From: PALSA-350 sp963834445
GTDB taxonomy: Bacteria; Acidobacteriota; Terriglobia; Terriglobales; Acidobacteriaceae
Direction: 5' to 3'
DNA length: 64,000 nucleotides
Assembly (NCBI GenBank): GCA_963834445.1
Contig: CAWIBU010000003.1
Coordinates: 310,001-374,000, forward strand
Under the pieces are notes generated by a model. The model saw only the letters and a list, made by a program, of their open reading frames with translations. It did no database searches and had not been told where the DNA came from. Shown here piece after piece: positions 26,609-34,873 of this stretch (position 1 is its first letter; every line of letters begins with the position of its first letter). The position numbers and the translations under genes were made by a program.

Positions 26609-28804
26609 TCAAGCCTCTCCGTGCGCCAACTGTACCCCGGCGCCCATGCCGTGTTTGTGGGTCGCGAAGGTAGTGCGGATGTCTTCATACAAGGGCTCCA
26701 GAATGGACGCCAGACTCTGCGTCAGGCCGATCACGTCTGATGCCTGGGCAGTAAGAGGTATGCCGGCTTGCTGGTAATAATCACGGATCTCTTTTTGCAC
26801 CCGGGCTGCCGAGGCGCGGATGTCAGGGGCGGCATCGACCGGTTGTCCGGTCACTTCACGCGCCATGGCGCGCATCACCCGGGCAACATCGGTTTCAAAG
26901 GCTACATCCGCCTCATGGATAGGCTTGGGTAGATCCTGCGACAACCGTTGCAAACGGTATTGGGCGAAGGTCATCTGCACCTGCAACAGGGTACGGATCG
27001 AGGGTTGCCAACGGCGGATATCATCACGGATCTGTAACTTTCTCTGACGTGAGGCGCCAAACTCGAACAACACTGCATCCGATTGTGCACGCACCGCCTG
27101 AAAGCCGTCGTTCATTTGATCGCGTAACTGGCGAACACGGCGGATCGCCTGGGTCTGGTCTGTCGCCAGCAACTGCTCGGCCAGCTCGGCAAACATCTCC
27201 AGATTGTGGGCGAACACGGTTTCCATTTCGTCGAGCGCATTGCGCACCCACAAACGATCAAACAGCAACCACATCGATACCAGCCCGAGCAGCACGCCAA
27301 ACACGCGGTCACGGGCAATCGCAAGCGATGTCTGGATGGCAAATTCCTGCAGGTTGATCAGGTAGAAAGCCAGGGCAATCTGCACGCCAAGATAAGACAA
27401 TCTGGCCGACGAAATCCCAATCCACGCGGAGATGGCCGTGACCACCGCAAAGAGCACCAGGAAGCCGGCAATGGTATCCAGATACGGCAAGACAAAGATC
27501 TGTGCCCCCATACCAAAGACAAAGCCGCCCAGGAACGCGCCGCCCAGGCGCAGGATCTGCTTTTGCCGTGAGGAGCCAATCGTCGTAAGCGCGGTAATGA
27601 AGCAGGTGGCGACCGACGTACTCAGTCCCGGCCAATCGATGGCGGTGTAAATGATGTAACAAGTCAGCGCCGCGAGCGTGCCGCGCAACGCAAATTGCGC
27701 GTGCGCGGGATTGGAAAATGCGTCGCCGGCAAAGAAGCGTGTGGGCCCCTCCTCATCCAAAGGCGCGTTGACAAACTCCTGCACCGAGGCAGAACCGGCA
27801 AAGGCTTCCGGAATAAGCGCAGCGGTGTGCTCCATCATGGTGAGAAAGGGCAACCCGGTTGGCTGGTGCGGCGAGGGCTGCACTTTCGGCGGCAGCTGGC
27901 CGCGCATGAGTGCTTCTGTTTGCGTTTTGACTTCGTCTGCCAACTGACGGCAGCGTGATTGACCGGGCGCATCCAGCTGGCCGCCGCGTTCCGCCAGGGC
28001 CAATCGAAAACTCGCCGCCGTGTCGACCAAACGCCCCACCAGCGCCACTGCCGTGCTCATCTGCGCTTTGTAGTGCGCACTGAACTCAGAGCGAACGATG
28101 AGCCGGCGCAGCCGGGACGTTCCGACGCTTGCGTAAAGCGTGAGCCGCTTCTCCCACTCGCCCGCTAGCGGCTTATCTTCCGCGGCCGAGCGCAAGACGT
28201 TTTCGACCGTCTTCAAGCGCTCTTCAATGCCTTCGGTAAGATCGGTGGCCGGATGTATGCGGCGAAAAACGTACTCGACAAGAACGGTCACCACAACGCC
28301 CATAGTGACCACACCGGCCAGCCATAGTGTGTTCTCCATACGCTGGTTTACGTTGAGCAGGTTTTCATCCCACAGGGAAATGGCGCCCGTCACCATGAAG
28401 CCGAAAGCAACCGCCGTTCCGTAATCGGCAACGATGCGCAACAGGTAGAAAGAAAGAAAGAGGCTGCCCGCGACCCACAGAAAATGGGTCATGGGGTCAT
28501 CCACCAGCAGCATTACGCTGACCGCCGTGTAGACGGTGGCGAGCACGAAGGCGACCACCGTCCGCGCCCCGGCGACGAACGTGGCCGTGGGATTTTCGCG
28601 GCTCAGGAACAGGGTAAAGATCGCGCCCAGGAAGCCGCCGGGCAAGCGGAACGTCATCACCAGCAGCATGACAAGGCTTGCCGAGATGGTGACGCGGCCG
28701 ACAATCCACGCCCTGCCTGGATACGGGGTCAGCTCATTTTTAAGGAATTCCCAAAACCACTTGCCTGCCTGGTCGGCAGCGCTCGACTGGGCGGCAGCCG
28801 GCAT
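26609..28804 (-). CDS. FUSC-family inner-membrane efflux protein (MdtO/AaeB-like)
   Basis: A 731-residue membrane protein with the fusaric-acid-resistance architecture: an N-terminal block of about five to six transmembrane helices (residues 30-185), a cytoplasmic helical region (190-350), a second block (about 380-515, including FITALTTIGSSRQKQILRLGGAFLGGF) and a C-terminal cytoplasmic domain. In Escherichia coli, MdtO with MdtN and MdtP confers resistance to some drugs, and AaeB exports aromatic acids. The gene starts three bases after the adaptor gene's stop and is last in a four-gene operon that includes YtcA, which points to the MdtNOP type. The exported compound is unknown. Confidence 0.9.
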   Translation of the reverse strand: MPAAAQSSAADQAGKWFWEFLKNELTPYPGRAWIVGRVTISASLVMLLVMTFRLPGGFLGAIFTLFLSRENPTATFVAGARTVVAFVLATVYTAVSVMLLVDDPMTHFLWVAGSLFLSFYLLRIVADYGTAVAFGFMVTGAISLWDENLLNVNQRMENTLWLAGVVTMGVVVTVLVEYVFRRIHPATDLTEGIEERLKTVENVLRSAAEDKPLAGEWEKRLTLYASVGTSRLRRLIVRSEFSAHYKAQMSTAVALVGRLVDTAASFRLALAERGGQLDAPGQSRCRQLADEVKTQTEALMRGQLPPKVQPSPHQPTGLPFLTMMEHTAALIPEAFAGSASVQEFVNAPLDEEGPTRFFAGDAFSNPAHAQFALRGTLAALTCYIIYTAIDWPGLSTSVATCFITALTTIGSSRQKQILRLGGAFLGGFVFGMGAQIFVLPYLDTIAGFLVLFAVVTAISAWIGISSARLSYLGVQIALAFYLINLQEFAIQTSLAIARDRVFGVLLGLVSMWLLFDRLWVRNALDEMETVFAHNLEMFAELAEQLLATDQTQAIRRVRQLRDQMNDGFQAVRAQSDAVLFEFGASRQRKLQIRDDIRRWQPSIRTLLQVQMTFAQYRLQRLSQDLPKPIHEADVAFETDVARVMRAMAREVTGQPVDAAPDIRASAARVQKEIRDYYQQAGIPLTAQASDVIGLTQSLASILEPLYEDIRTTFATHKHGMGAGVQLAHGEA

Positions 28805-28806
28805 GG

Positions 28807-30039
28807 TTATCTGGCCCTCTCGTCCCCGCGAATGACCACTACCGCGGATTCGCTTAATCGGAAAGGCTCCGTCTCCGGAGCGTTGATGCGTACCCGCACC
28901 GGGAAGCGCGTGGCCAGATGCACCCAGTTCAACGAACGCTGCACATTGGGCAAGCCGGTAGCAGTAAAGCTGCCCACCAGCGTTGTATCTGGCTGCACGC
29001 CAAACCCGACACTGTCGACGATGCCGTCGTACTTTACCTGGGGCCGGGAGAGCACGTAGACATCGGCATGCATGCCGGGCACAATGCGGCGTAACTGGGT
29101 CTCGCGAAAATTAGCCACCGCCCACCAGGTGCGGGTATCGATCAGGGTAAACACCTGTTGGCCGGTGTGGGCATAGGCCCCCTGCGAGATGGTCAGGTTG
29201 GTGACGCGGGCGTCAAAGGGGGCGTAGATCTTGCAGTTGTTCAGGTTATATTCCGCGGTTTGCACGGCGGCGGCGCGCCCGCCCCGCTGCGCGGTGAGCG
29301 GATCGATCGTGAGCACGGCGTGTTGCGATTGCCCCAGCTGGGCGTGGCTTTGCTCCTGCGCGGCTTTGGTTTGCAGGTACGCCGCTTGCGCGGATTGCAC
29401 CTGCGCCTCGGCCAACAAGAGTTGCGAACGTTGTTGCTGCACCGCCTGCTGCCGGGCCGTAACCGCGGTTCTAACCTGGTCTACCTGGTCGACAGTTACG
29501 AATTGTTTGGCCAGCAGCGGTTCAATGCGATGGAAGTTGTTGGTCTGATACAGCAACTCGGCGTTCGCGCTGTCGAGCGCCGCCTGGGCATTGGCGACGT
29601 TGGCTTTGGCTTCGTTCACGGCGGCAGCGGCGCGCTCGACATTGGCGGCGGCGCTGTCGGTATTGGCCCTGGCTGCTCCCACGGCACTCACTTGAGAAGC
29701 GATGGTGCGGCGCTGATCGCCGATCTGGCCTTCGAGCGCGTTCAGATCAGACCTGGCTTTTTCGAGCGAATACTCGTAAGGCCGCGGATCGATTTGAAAA
29801 AGAAGATTTCCCTGCTTGATGAAGGCGTTGTCCTGGACGGCGAGTTGGGTGATGGGGCCGTCTACCTGGGGAGCGATGCCGATAAAGTTGGCAAAGACCT
29901 CCGCATCATCGGTGCGCGGGTAGCGATTGGTCTCCTCAACCACTAAGAGGCCGGTAATCAGAGCGCCCGCGATGATCGAGATGCTGACGATTCGGCCGAG
30001 ATGCTTGCGCGGTGGGGCCGTGGTTTCGGTGTCGGGCAT
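28807..30039 (-). CDS. HlyD-family periplasmic adaptor (MdtN/EmrA-like)
   Basis: A 410-residue membrane-fusion protein linking the inner-membrane pump to the outer-membrane channel. It has one N-terminal membrane helix (about 15-31) and the biotinyl-lipoyl-like half DNAFIKQGNLLFQIDPRPYEYSLEKA. A long Ala/Gln-rich coiled-coil hairpin follows (about 85-240), then the second lipoyl half and beta-barrel (IYAPFDARVTNLTISQGAYAHTGQQVFTLIDTRTWWAVANF). It precedes the FUSC gene by two bases. The hairpin is long for the family. Confidence 0.93.
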   Translation of the reverse strand: MPDTETTAPPRKHLGRIVSISIIAGALITGLLVVEETNRYPRTDDAEVFANFIGIAPQVDGPITQLAVQDNAFIKQGNLLFQIDPRPYEYSLEKARSDLNALEGQIGDQRRTIASQVSAVGAARANTDSAAANVERAAAAVNEAKANVANAQAALDSANAELLYQTNNFHRIEPLLAKQFVTVDQVDQVRTAVTARQQAVQQQRSQLLLAEAQVQSAQAAYLQTKAAQEQSHAQLGQSQHAVLTIDPLTAQRGGRAAAVQTAEYNLNNCKIYAPFDARVTNLTISQGAYAHTGQQVFTLIDTRTWWAVANFRETQLRRIVPGMHADVYVLSRPQVKYDGIVDSVGFGVQPDTTLVGSFTATGLPNVQRSLNWVHLATRFPVRVRINAPETEPFRLSESAVVVIRGDERAR

Positions 30040-30053
30040 CGCCTCTCCTTGTC

Positions 30054-30344
30054 TTAGCTGAAAAACAGCAACCAGAGCGTAAAGGTGAAGAACGCGGTTA
30101 AGCAGGGGTAGACGAGGATGAGCGGAGAAAGCTGCTGCTCAAACTGGTAGCGCACAAAAAGTAAGCGCGTGGCCACGGTAAGCACGATGCCGATCAACCC
30201 ACACAATATCCAGGCAGGAAAGAAGGATCCCAGGATGTTGAAGGAAGGGACACGGGAGCAGCCGCTCAAGAGGACGCATCCGCACCACGCAGCAACGGCG
30301 GCTTGCGCCATTGGGGTTCGCACAGTCAATCTCATAGTCCTCAT
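30054..30344 (-). CDS. YtcA-family small membrane lipoprotein
   Basis: A 96-residue protein with a lipoprotein signal: basic N-terminus and lipobox LLSGCS with Cys29 as the lipidation site. Two transmembrane helices follow (about 38-58 and 75-94). SRVPSFNILGSFFPAWILC is characteristic of the YtcA family, whose Escherichia coli member lies beside mdtNOP. Function is unknown; a helper of the FUSC pump is inferred from conserved linkage. ATG 30344 overlaps the TolC-like stop (ATGA); the longer open frame upstream is inside the tolC-like gene and not coding. Confidence 0.82.
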   Translation of the reverse strand: MRTMRLTVRTPMAQAAVAAWCGCVLLSGCSRVPSFNILGSFFPAWILCGLIGIVLTVATRLLFVRYQFEQQLSPLILVYPCLTAFFTFTLWLLFFS

Positions 30345-31768
30345 GGCCTTTTCGCCTGCAGCAGATCTCCGGTTTGGAAGGCGAGCGCCGCCATGCCGGT
30401 CAATAGCTGGGTGCGCGCGCTGACGTCGGCGGTACGCGCAGCCGCCAGGGCGCGTTGTGCCGAGACCACGTCGATCTGGCTGCGCACGCCGTAGGTGTAA
30501 GACTGCAGGGCTGCATTGTAAGAAGAAGACGCGGCATCCAGCAATGCCGCAGCGGCCTTTTGCTGGCGCAGGGCGGTGCGCGCTGTCGAGTAGGCGGTCC
30601 AAACCTGGTTTTCCACCTGATCGCGAATCGCATCCACTTCCGCGGCCGCCTGCTTTTGATCGGCCTTCGCCCGGGCCACGCGTTCCTCACGCGCAAAGCC
30701 GTCGAATAAATCCCAGGTCAGGCTCACCCGCGCGGTCCACGATTCCTGGGTGGGAGAATAGACGCCCGCTCCTTGATCCTGCTCGGCATAAGTTCTCGAG
30801 ATGCCGCCCTCGCCGCTGAAACTCACGGTCGGCCAATAAGCCGTCTTTGCTTCTTTGACTTCGGCATGAGCCGCACGCAACTCTGCTACCCGCTGCATCA
30901 GGTCAGGCCGCTGGGATAACGCGTGGTCGATCGATGATTCGACGGTAACGGCAAGGTCCTGCGGAATGGTTAGAGATTGAATGCTCTCCACCTGCAAGGG
31001 GCCGATCGGGGAAAGACCGAGCGCAGTGGCCAGGTCACCGTGCGCGATCTCCGAGGCTCCGATCGCCGCTTGCAAATCGTAATCCGCTTGCGCCGCGGCA
31101 CTGCGCGCCTCGAGAACATCAGGCAGTGTTGCCAGGCCCAGATCCAAACGGGCTTCCGCAGCTTGCTGCACCGTCTGCGCGTTCTTGAGATTGGCTTCGG
31201 CTGCGTCTTCCTGACCCTTGGTATTGAGCACGCGATAGTACGCGGACATGACCGCAAAGATAATTTTGCGGTGGGTATTGTTGAAGAGAAAGTTTGCCGC
31301 CAACAGGTTGTTCTTGCTGATGGCAATTTCGTGCAAACGTCTGCCGAAATCGAAGATGGTGTAATCGACTTCCAGGGCGGGGGAATAGCTCTCTTCTGTC
31401 TGGCGATAGAAGTTTGGCCCAAAGAAGACGTTGTAACGCGCCGTCTGCGCGATGGCGACGGCGGCCACGGTCGGGTAAAGACTGGCCTTGCTCACGCCGA
31501 GGTCCGCGGCACGCGCCCTGGCGTTTTCCCAGGCCACGCGCGTGTCCGGGTTGTTCTGTTCCGCCAGGTTGATCAGCTCAGGCAGGTTATAGATCTTGGT
31601 TGGATCAGGAGCGACGAAGGGCGCAGTGTGTGGGCGGGGCGCGGTTGGCAAGGCGGTAGGACCGGCCCAGGGTTTTTCCGGGGAAGACGGAGCTCTTTGG
31701 GCAGAAACGATGCCGGCCGCCAGTGAAAGTGCGAGCAGCGTGGCCGACTTTTCAAGCAACCGATTCAT
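30341..31768 (-). CDS. TolC-family outer-membrane efflux channel (MdtP-like)
   Basis: A 475-residue outer-membrane factor with a Sec signal peptide (LLALSLAAGIVSAQ). Two outer-membrane-efflux repeats are present: ENARARAADLGVSKASLYPTVAA near residue 85 and RVAELRAAHAEVKEAKTAYWPTVSFSG near 285, each followed by a long coiled-coil helix. It forms the exit duct for the tripartite pump encoded downstream. It is first in the operon. ATG 31768 is preferred to an upstream TTG. Confidence 0.93.
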   Translation of the reverse strand: MNRLLEKSATLLALSLAAGIVSAQRAPSSPEKPWAGPTALPTAPRPHTAPFVAPDPTKIYNLPELINLAEQNNPDTRVAWENARARAADLGVSKASLYPTVAAVAIAQTARYNVFFGPNFYRQTEESYSPALEVDYTIFDFGRRLHEIAISKNNLLAANFLFNNTHRKIIFAVMSAYYRVLNTKGQEDAAEANLKNAQTVQQAAEARLDLGLATLPDVLEARSAAAQADYDLQAAIGASEIAHGDLATALGLSPIGPLQVESIQSLTIPQDLAVTVESSIDHALSQRPDLMQRVAELRAAHAEVKEAKTAYWPTVSFSGEGGISRTYAEQDQGAGVYSPTQESWTARVSLTWDLFDGFAREERVARAKADQKQAAAEVDAIRDQVENQVWTAYSTARTALRQQKAAAALLDAASSSYNAALQSYTYGVRSQIDVVSAQRALAAARTADVSARTQLLTGMAALAFQTGDLLQAKRP

Positions 31769-31926
31769 GCGCAAGGTAGAACGACGCAGGGCCCCGGGGA
31801 AAGAAGATTTCCTCTAGATGTATACCGCAGGGAATGGTCGTGCACAGCATTAAGTTTTGCTGGTGAGCTCCCTTCTGTCCTAACCACAAAGGGTGGGACA
31901 GAAAGGAGCACACGGACAAAAGAAAA

Positions 31927-31950
31927 ACGGGCGGATTGTTGGCCGCCCGT
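31927..31950 (-). terminator. Rho-independent terminator of the TonB-like gene
   Basis: Stem ACGGGCGG/CCGCCCGT with an 8-base loop. On the minus strand it is followed by a run of U (TTTTTCT), 31 bp beyond the TonB-like stop. The other strand also has TTTCTT, but no plus-strand gene ends here. Confidence 0.85.
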
Positions 31951-31981
31951 TTCTTCGGAATATGGCTACAAAAAGCAGCGA

Positions 31982-32386
31982 TTACCGGTACGAATTCGAG
32001 ATCACAACTTCCAGGTTGAGCGGGGTGGCGATGGGCTCGTTGCTGACCATGCCAGGCGTAAAGCGGTACTGACTCACAGCCGCGAGGACGCTTGCGTCCA
32101 CGCCCGGACCTGCGGACCTGATGATTTTCAGATCAGAAGGTTTGCCAGACTTATCGACCACCATGCCGACAACAACCGTGCAGTCGTTGTTCAGCAGACG
32201 TGCAGTTCCGGTGGAGTCCGCAACTACATCGACTTTGTAGACCAACTTGGGAGCAATCACCCCAGTTGAGACGCGCCGAACTGACGCGGACCCACTGTTG
32301 GCGACCTGGGTTTGGGCAGGCGTGCTTGCCTGAGCGTGAAGCATAAAAGAGGACAGAGAGAGGATGGCCACTGTTATATTACGCAT
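31982..32386 (-). CDS. Periplasmic protein with TonB C-terminal-like domain
   Basis: A 134-residue exported protein. The signal peptide is short (ITVAILSLSSFMLHAQA). The remaining 115 residues match a TonB carboxy-terminal fold: VVGMVVDKSGKPSDLKIIRSAG, ASVLAAVSQYRFTPGM, ending in PLNLEVVISNSY. No transmembrane anchor or proline-rich linker is present, so it cannot transduce energy like full TonB. Such free TonB-C proteins are frequent in Acidobacteria and their role is unclear. A good promoter and AGGAGA precede the ATG, and a strong terminator follows, so it is monocistronic. Confidence 0.82.
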   Translation of the reverse strand: MRNITVAILSLSSFMLHAQASTPAQTQVANSGSASVRRVSTGVIAPKLVYKVDVVADSTGTARLLNNDCTVVVGMVVDKSGKPSDLKIIRSAGPGVDASVLAAVSQYRFTPGMVSNEPIATPLNLEVVISNSYR

Positions 32387-32421
32387 GAAATATGATCTCC
32401 TGGTTAAAGGTGCCCGTCACC

Positions 32422-32451
32422 AACATATCCCCCAGATAAAACGATTGTCAA
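32422..32451 (-). promoter_or_regulatory. Sigma-70-type promoter of the TonB-like gene
   Basis: On the minus strand, TTGACA (32451-32446) and TATGTT (32427-32422) are separated by 18 bases, about 35 bp upstream of the ATG at 32386. The region is locally AT-rich, unlike its surroundings. Confidence 0.6.
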
Positions 32452-32543
32452 CAATTATTTTCAACATGCCCTATTTGCAGGATATTTGTAACATTTGTTA
32501 ACTACCAAGTGACCTGTTTTAAAAAAGTCTTGCGCAAAACGAA

Positions 32544-32566
32544 GGCGCCGTCGATAAGACGGCGCC
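32544..32566 (-). terminator. Probable terminator of the MFS transporter gene
   Basis: Perfect 9-bp stem GGCGCCGTC/GACGGCGCC with a 5-base loop, 90 bp beyond the transporter stop. On the minus strand it is followed by TTCGTTTTG. Confidence 0.7.
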
Positions 32567-32655
32567 GAGGCAAAACTTCATGACATTTACTGCGCGGACA
32601 GGGCAGCTTCAAGAGCAGCCGCGGGCTTACTTTGCGCCGTTTGCTGCAACTGGAG

Positions 32656-33948
32656 TTACAGCGACGCGCCTTCCACATTGAGCTCGGCGTTCAAGCGCTC
32701 GATACCTCGCTCGCGCTCCCGTTGCCGTCCAGCTTTCTCCGGGTTGAGGTATAGCCACGATAGCCCGGCGATCACGTCCGAGAGAATCATGAGATGAATC
32801 AGGGCGGTCCAATTGCCCGCGGTCTTCTGCAGTATCAATCCGCCAACTACCGGCATAACAAAGCCGGCGAGGTTGCCCAGCATGTTCATGGTGGCGGCAA
32901 CAGTCGCCGTGTAAGAGCCGCCGATTTCCACGCACGCATCCCACGAGATCGGCATGGTGAGATCGCTGCACAAGCTGGCGACCGCCATGCACAGCATCGC
33001 GACCAGAATTGTCTTGGTGTGCAGGAATACGAACAACATAAACGCGGTCGCGAGCAGGCCAACCAGAGCGATTCTGCGCCGCGGTATACGCACCGGCGCG
33101 ATGCCGGTGAGCAACGCGCCGAATCCGCCGAAGAGCAGCGGCAATACCGACAAAGCGGCTGCGTGCCCCGCAGTCTGGCCGCGGCCCTCGCGCAGATAAG
33201 TAGGCAGCCAGGTAATGTAGAAATACCAGGTAAACGAAACGCAGAAGTATTGCAGGCAAAGAATCGCCACTTCCGGCGTGAGCAGCAGCGACAACCACTT
33301 CTTCTGCCCGGCATGGTGGGTCATCATGACCCGCGAGCCCTCCAGCAATTCCCTTTCTGCATCGTTGACCGAGGTGTGTTGCCGGGGATTGTCTTTGAAC
33401 CAGAACCAGAAAACGGCGCACCACACCAGGCCGAGCGATGCGAAGGCAACGAACGAATATCTCCAGCCGAACAGGCCGATGGCGATCAGCACCAAGGGCG
33501 GCGTAAAGGCGCCACCCCAACGCGCGAAAGCCCACAGCATCCCCTGGGCCGTCACGCGCTCGCGCGCCGGCAGCCACATGCTGAGCATGCGCGTCAGAAT
33601 AGGAAAACAACCCGCCTCGCCGGCCCCGAAAAGGAAGCGAATGACCCAGAGCGACATCACGCTCCAGGCGGCTCCGGTCAACGCCGTAAACAGTGACCAG
33701 CCGAGAACAATCTGCATCAGCACGCGGCGCACACCGATCTTGTCGCCCAGCAGGCCGATGGGAATTTCGAACAAGGCGTAGGAGAGACCGAAGGCCCCGA
33801 ACACCAACCCCATTTGTGCTTTGTTCAGGTGCAGATCGTGGGAGATCGGCCCGGCGGCCTGAGAGATAGCTACCCGCTGTACGTAGGAGAGGATCGCCAG
33901 CGCGATCGCCAGTGCGACGATGCTGTACCGTGTACGACTCGCCTTCAT
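32656..33948 (-). CDS. Major facilitator transporter, anion:cation symporter (hexuronate/organic acid) type
   Basis: A 430-residue permease with about 12 transmembrane helices. The loop-2 motif GLLGDKIGVRRVLMQ and the ACS-family features RFLFGAGEAGCFPILTRMLSMWLPARERVTAQG mark it as an anion:cation symporter, a group that includes hexuronate, glucarate and galactonate carriers. ATG 33948 (MKASRTRYSIVALAIA) is chosen; upstream open sequence would run into the divergent SDR gene. The pair with that SDR, and the nearby GH79 and SMP-30 genes, suggest uptake of a uronic or aldonic acid (inference). Confidence 0.9.
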   Translation of the reverse strand: MKASRTRYSIVALAIALAILSYVQRVAISQAAGPISHDLHLNKAQMGLVFGAFGLSYALFEIPIGLLGDKIGVRRVLMQIVLGWSLFTALTGAAWSVMSLWVIRFLFGAGEAGCFPILTRMLSMWLPARERVTAQGMLWAFARWGGAFTPPLVLIAIGLFGWRYSFVAFASLGLVWCAVFWFWFKDNPRQHTSVNDAERELLEGSRVMMTHHAGQKKWLSLLLTPEVAILCLQYFCVSFTWYFYITWLPTYLREGRGQTAGHAAALSVLPLLFGGFGALLTGIAPVRIPRRRIALVGLLATAFMLFVFLHTKTILVAMLCMAVASLCSDLTMPISWDACVEIGGSYTATVAATMNMLGNLAGFVMPVVGGLILQKTAGNWTALIHLMILSDVIAGLSWLYLNPEKAGRQRERERGIERLNAELNVEGASL

Positions 33949-34021
33949 CCAAGACCCCGTTGTGGCGCGAAAATTCCGCCCGGTCAGGTTACCAGCAAGG
34001 GCGCCTGCTCGGCGAGGGGTT

Positions 34022-34795
34022 ATGATTTTCGCTATGGAAATGAAAATCGATCTTGCAGGGCGGACCGCGGTGATCACGGGGGCGAGCCGTGGGCTGGGCG
34101 AGTCCATGGCAAAGGCGCTGTCTGCCGCGGGGGCTCAGGTCGCTCTCGTAGCCCGCGATGTAACGCGCCTTGAGGCCGTCCAGGAGGCCATCACGAAACA
34201 GGGTGGCACCGCAGCCGTATTCACCGCCGATGTGACCCAGGAAGAGGACGTGGCCGCGGTGGCACGGGCGGTTGTGGCGCGCTTTGGCCATGCGCAGATT
34301 CTCATCAACAACGCAGGATCGAACATCCGCAAAGACGTGGTCGATTTTTCGCTGGCAGAGTTCAGAAGCGTGATCGATGCCAGCCTCATCTCCACCTTTC
34401 TCATGTGCCGTGCCTTTGTCCCGGGGATGAAGGGAACGAAATATGGGAGGGTGTTGAATATGTCGTCCATCATGGGCCACATCTCGCTCCCTGGACGCAC
34501 CGCGTACTCCTCGGCGAAATCGGGGCTGCTCGGCTTTACCCGGGCGCTGGCGCTGGAACTGGCGCTGGAAGGGATCACGGTGAACGCCCTCAGCCCCGGG
34601 CCTTTTGGCACCGAGATGAATGCCGCGGTAATGAATAATCCTGAAGTGAATGCGCAGTTCTTAGCCAGCCTGCCGGTTGGCCGATGGGGGAAGGTGGAAG
34701 AGATCGGCGCCCTGGCGTGCTATTTGTGCTCCGACTTTGCCGGGTTCATTACCGGCACCGACATCCTCATCGACGGTGGCTGGACCGCGAAGTAA
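34022..34795 (+). CDS. Short-chain dehydrogenase/reductase
   Basis: A 257-residue classical SDR. The cofactor loop is TGASRGLG, followed by NNAGSN and the catalytic YSSAK (Tyr-x3-Lys) preceded by a Ser-rich strand (VLNMSSIMGH). The C-terminal FITGTDILIDGGWTAK is characteristic of gluconate 5-dehydrogenase and related sugar-acid or FabG-like SDRs. ATG 34022 is very close to GAGGGG; ATG 34034 is the alternative. It is divergent from the transporter with a roughly 70-bp shared promoter region, so co-regulated use of a sugar acid is plausible. Confidence 0.92.
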   Translation: MIFAMEMKIDLAGRTAVITGASRGLGESMAKALSAAGAQVALVARDVTRLEAVQEAITKQGGTAAVFTADVTQEEDVAAVARAVVARFGHAQILINNAGSNIRKDVVDFSLAEFRSVIDASLISTFLMCRAFVPGMKGTKYGRVLNMSSIMGHISLPGRTAYSSAKSGLLGFTRALALELALEGITVNALSPGPFGTEMNAAVMNNPEVNAQFLASLPVGRWGKVEEIGALACYLCSDFAGFITGTDILIDGGWTAK

Positions 34796-34812
34796 CGCTG
34801 ACTGATATCTCT

Positions 34813-34855
34813 GGATCCCACCCTTGCCGAAGAGCACGGCAAGGATGGGCGATCC
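34813..34855. terminator. Hairpin terminator between convergent SDR and formaldehyde dehydrogenase genes
   Basis: CCTTGCCG and CGGCAAGG form a perfect 8-bp stem around a 7-base loop, extended by GGATC/GATCC. It lies 17 bp after the SDR stop and before the end of the opposite gene, so it can serve both. Confidence 0.65.
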
Positions 34856-34873
34856 GCAATTTTGCAGTTTGCC

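Noticed and set aside
26606..26611. TGATCA shared by two convergent stop codons as a special site
   Set aside because: Two abutting opposite stops naturally give this palindrome; there is no further evidence of function.
32627..33952. A 441-codon open frame on the same strand as the MFS transporter, in another frame
   Set aside because: It is Arg/Gly-rich, hydrophilic and without domain resemblance, while the other frame is a clear 12-helix permease. It is a high-GC shadow.
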